This document shows, one piece after another, positions 61,946 to 64,000 of a stretch of DNA of 64,000 nucleotides; position 1 is the stretch's first letter; every line of letters starts with the position of its first letter. The notes under the pieces were generated by a model that was not told where the DNA came from, made no database searches, and was given only the letters and a program-made list of their open reading frames with translations. The DNA is from Massilia mucilaginosa (GTDB taxonomy: Bacteria > Pseudomonadota > Gammaproteobacteria > Burkholderiales > Burkholderiaceae_D), in the NCBI RefSeq assembly GCF_011682145.1, contig NZ_WHJH01000015.1, positions 62,001-126,000 on the forward strand, given 5' to 3'. The position numbers were made by a program, and so were the translations under genes.

Positions 61946-62755
61946 TCACAGCGCGATGTTGAGCTTGGTGCCCGCAGCGAGCAGCCAGGAAACCAGCAGC
62001 AGAAACACCACGAAGGCCTGAAAGATCACGACCAGCCGGCGGCAATCGGCATCGCTCTCGAACATTCTTGGCCGGTCGTATCCGATGCCGACCATGTAGG
62101 CCGCGAACGCCGTGGCCAGGTAGTGCACCGCACCGAACATCTCGCCCAATTCTCCCTTGCGTGGATGATCGATCAGAACATGCGACAAAATGACGAGCAC
62201 CAGATAGATGGCCGCAACCGGCAACGGCGGCAGGTACAGGCCGATCGACTCCACGTAGCGCCTGATCGCCGGACGCGAGCGCGCCAGCAGCGGCAGCACC
62301 AGATTGTGGGCGATACCGGTGATGAAGATCAGCTTCAGAATGATTGTCTTGTGCAAGCTGCCGCTGCCGAGCGCCAGGTTGTGCAAATTGGTTTCGGCCT
62401 GACGATTATGCTGACGGAAGAATTCGGAACTTTCCACGCCGAGCACGCGCTGGAACCAGCTGATTTCCTCGCATGCCGCCAGCCCCACCAGTAAGCTCAG
62501 TCCGGCAATGCCAAGCACTTCCAGGCTCCATGGCGGTACGCGGCGGGCGCGCTCCACCGCCACCATGCCAAGCATCACGGAAATAGCGGCAAAACAGAGA
62601 AACTGCATCCATTCGACCAGCCGGTCCTCTGCCAGCAAGCCCCAGAGGGGAGCCGGATCGGTGCCGGACAAGGTGCATGCGTAGGCGAGCACACCCGCGT
62701 TAATGCCGATCGCAGCGAAGTACGCCGGATGAATATACCAATTGCGTTTTGTCAC
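61946..62755 (-). CDS. Polytopic membrane protein of unknown function
   Basis: This 269-residue protein has about seven hydrophobic segments. The central block EEISWFQRVLG ... NRQAETNLHNLALG is a pattern I have seen in uncharacterised bacterial membrane proteins, often near polysaccharide genes, but no reaction is assigned to it. The two adjacent Glu and the conserved Trp/His could form an active site in the membrane. It is the last gene of a minus-strand run with the next two genes (gap about 50 nt). Function cannot be named. Confidence 0.75.
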   Translation of the reverse strand: MTKRNWYIHPAYFAAIGINAGVLAYACTLSGTDPAPLWGLLAEDRLVEWMQFLCFAAISVMLGMVAVERARRVPPWSLEVLGIAGLSLLVGLAACEEISWFQRVLGVESSEFFRQHNRQAETNLHNLALGSGSLHKTIILKLIFITGIAHNLVLPLLARSRPAIRRYVESIGLYLPPLPVAAIYLVLVILSHVLIDHPRKGELGEMFGAVHYLATAFAAYMVGIGYDRPRMFESDADCRRLVVIFQAFVVFLLLVSWLLAAGTKLNIAL

Positions 62756-62806
62756 AGACCTAACTCCACTTAAGATTAAAAAACGACCGGGCTTGCGCGC
62801 GCGGCA

Positions 62807-63466
62807 TCATGCAGTCGTCGCCGCCGCACCCGCACCCGCACCCGCACGCGCAGCGGACAGCGTCCAGCCATGCCGGTACGCGGCTGCGAGCGAGCACAAG
62901 GCCCAGCCCCATAACAAGGGGTCGAGCAGCGCATCCCACAGGTTGCCCGTGGGTAGCCGCGGTACGGCAAACAGCAGCAATGCCCCGAGCACCGCGACCG
63001 ATTGCACGCGTGCCTGGCCACGCACGATCGCGGCCGAACAGAGGACGGCGAGCAGCAGCGCCAGCAGCGGTGCGCCGCGTGGACCAAAGCCCGCATAGAA
63101 CAAACCCAGCGAGAGCAGGCCAATGGCATCGAGGTACAGGGCCGCGCCCGCGACGGCGATCAGCGCCGCCAGCTGGGCGGACATGACTTTCTTCTCGGGC
63201 TTGCCTTGCCAGGCGAAGTGTAACTTGGCCGCACTGAGTCCGACAAGCAAGGCGCTTGGCCATTGGAAAACCAGGCCCAGCCAATAGGCCGGCGCCCCTT
63301 CGCCTGGCAGTGCCTGCAGCACGGCGGCGCACACGGCGATGGCGGCGAGCCGGGCGCGCGAGAGCGCCCATGCGCGCGGCCAGGCCGCGCTGATCAAGGC
63401 AGCGAGCACGATCGCCCATGCCACCCGCCCGTAAAAGATCTGCCAATCCAGTTCCGGCAAGCTCAT
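62807..63466 (-). CDS. Polytopic membrane protein of unknown function
   Basis: The 219-residue protein is very hydrophobic, with about six membrane segments (AIVLAALISAAW; YLDAIGLLSLGLFYAG). It ends in an Ala/Gly-rich tail that corresponds to a short repeat in the DNA (62820-62860). Its ATG shares a base with the stop of the sialidase-like gene upstream (TGATG), so the two are translated together. No family is recognised. Confidence 0.7.
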   Translation of the reverse strand: MSLPELDWQIFYGRVAWAIVLAALISAAWPRAWALSRARLAAIAVCAAVLQALPGEGAPAYWLGLVFQWPSALLVGLSAAKLHFAWQGKPEKKVMSAQLAALIAVAGAALYLDAIGLLSLGLFYAGFGPRGAPLLALLLAVLCSAAIVRGQARVQSVAVLGALLLFAVPRLPTGNLWDALLDPLLWGWALCSLAAAYRHGWTLSAARAGAGAGAAATTA

Positions 63467-64000
63467 CAGAATTCCCCTCCATAATTGATCCGGTAGACGT
63501 GATGCGCGATGGCGGTGCGGCGCGAGGTGTAGGTCACATGGAGCTCGTTGCCGAGCTGTTGCAGCGTCGGGTATGAAAATTCTTCACCGGCACTACCGCT
63601 GGCCACGTCAAACAGGGGCTCCCATGAGCGCGCGTCTTTTGAGATGGAAAGACGAAGAATGTTGCGATCGGATCCACCCGTTTCCACGTGGTTGTGCAGA
63701 AGCAGGAAACCGCCTTTGGTGAGCTGTTGCGCAGCCACCGAACTGGAGTGATTGGGAAGATCGAGCGCAGGCAAATCCTCCCAGCTGGCGCCGCCATCCC
63801 GGCTGACCGCCTGCTGCACGCGACGCTCCGGGCCGGAGTCGCGCATCCACGCATGCGCTTCGACCGCCGAGACCGGCACCAGGGCCGGCTGCAGCGACGT
63901 GGTCCTGGTGCCGATGCGCGCCAGCGAGCTTGGATTTCCGGTTTCGTCGAAGGCCATGAAGATCGGATATTTGATGCCGAGCTCAAAGTAGGCGGGCAAC
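63466..64000 (-). CDS. BNR/Asp-box sialidase-like protein, C-terminal part (5' end outside window)
   Basis: The frame is open at the right edge, so only about 177 C-terminal residues are seen. An Asp-box SRDGGASWEDLP and a second degenerate SKDARSWEPL are visible, followed by EEFSYPTLQQLGNELHVTYTSRR. The TSRR segment near the end carries an Arg typical of the sialidase-type propeller triad. The protein is probably an exo-sialidase-like or other beta-propeller glycosidase. It is coupled to a polytopic membrane protein, suggesting work at the envelope on surface polysaccharide. Enzymatic specificity cannot be judged from this part. Confidence 0.8.
   Translation of the reverse strand, partial: LPAYFELGIKYPIFMAFDETGNPSSLARIGTRTTSLQPALVPVSAVEAHAWMRDSGPERRVQQAVSRDGGASWEDLPALDLPNHSSSVAAQQLTKGGFLLLHNHVETGGSDRNILRLSISKDARSWEPLFDVASGSAGEEFSYPTLQQLGNELHVTYTSRRTAIAHHVYRINYGGEF

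Noticed and set aside
59425-61962. 845-codon plus-strand frame opposite the NERD helicase
   Set aside because: Antisense shadow with no domain; it also runs through the PEP-CTERM gene in another frame.
62820-62860. CCGCAC-type hexamer repeats, possible microsatellite
   Set aside because: It encodes the Ala/Gly-rich tail of the membrane protein; only a few imperfect units, not a notable repeat.

Overview
The window is GC-rich, densely coded chromosomal DNA from a Gram-negative bacterium. It is most likely a betaproteobacterium of the Oxalobacteraceae (Massilia/Duganella/Telluria group). This placement is inferred from three PEP-CTERM proteins, a TonB-dependent receptor next to a plant-polysaccharide cluster, a TorF-type porin, a kdp locus and an orphan VgrG/lipase island. 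No rRNA, tRNA, CRISPR array or intact insertion sequence was recognised.

Layout: (1) 1-8.3 kb is a glycan-degradation operon (GH3, GH5 mannanase, GH27 alpha-galactosidase, two SGNH acetyl-esterases) converging on a TonB-dependent receptor. This fits O-acetylated galacto(gluco)mannan use. (2) 8.7-9.6 kb is a lower-GC two-gene module resembling toxin-antitoxin. (3) 9.8-16 kb holds a YkgJ-like protein and a FadR-type regulator, then a sugar-acid operon (kdgD, ketoglutarate semialdehyde dehydrogenase, MFS transporter, SMP-30 lactonase) with a visible operator and terminator. (4) 16.5-23.5 kb is a copper-resistance island: copZ, two small metal-motif proteins, TolC-type protein, multicopper oxidase and an NTF2-like protein, divergent from copA-cueR. 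The divergent CueR-type promoters share one palindrome. (5) 23.6-26.8 kb has two genes that each appear broken by one frameshift. (6) 26.8-37.3 kb holds a TorF-like porin and kdpFABCDE. The porin and kdp promoters share a 37-bp spaced element, suggesting a common KdpE regulon. A degenerate AAA+ regulator follows kdpE. (7) 37.3-47 kb is mixed: a decayed acetolactate decarboxylase, a SUKH-like protein, LysR and RidA genes, a two-component system, a thioredoxin/cupin pair, a chemotaxis receptor and a lipoprotein with a poly-T frame break. (8) 47-50.2 kb is a LytS/LytR-type pair split by a formylglycine-enzyme-like protein. (9) 50.2-57.1 kb is a type VI secretion effector island read right to left: VgrG, Tle3-type lipase, tiny lipoprotein, Tla3-type adaptor, PAAR, small membrane protein, and a leftover 3' end of a second tla3. 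(10) 57.5-64 kb has tandem PEP-CTERM paralogs, a NERD helicase, a third PEP-CTERM protein, and an operon of a BNR/sialidase-like protein with two polytopic membrane proteins.

Themes: external polymer breakdown and uptake, sugar-acid oxidation to 2-oxoglutarate, copper and potassium homeostasis, and interbacterial antagonism. All calls come from reading the sequence; family assignments rest on motif recognition, not searches.
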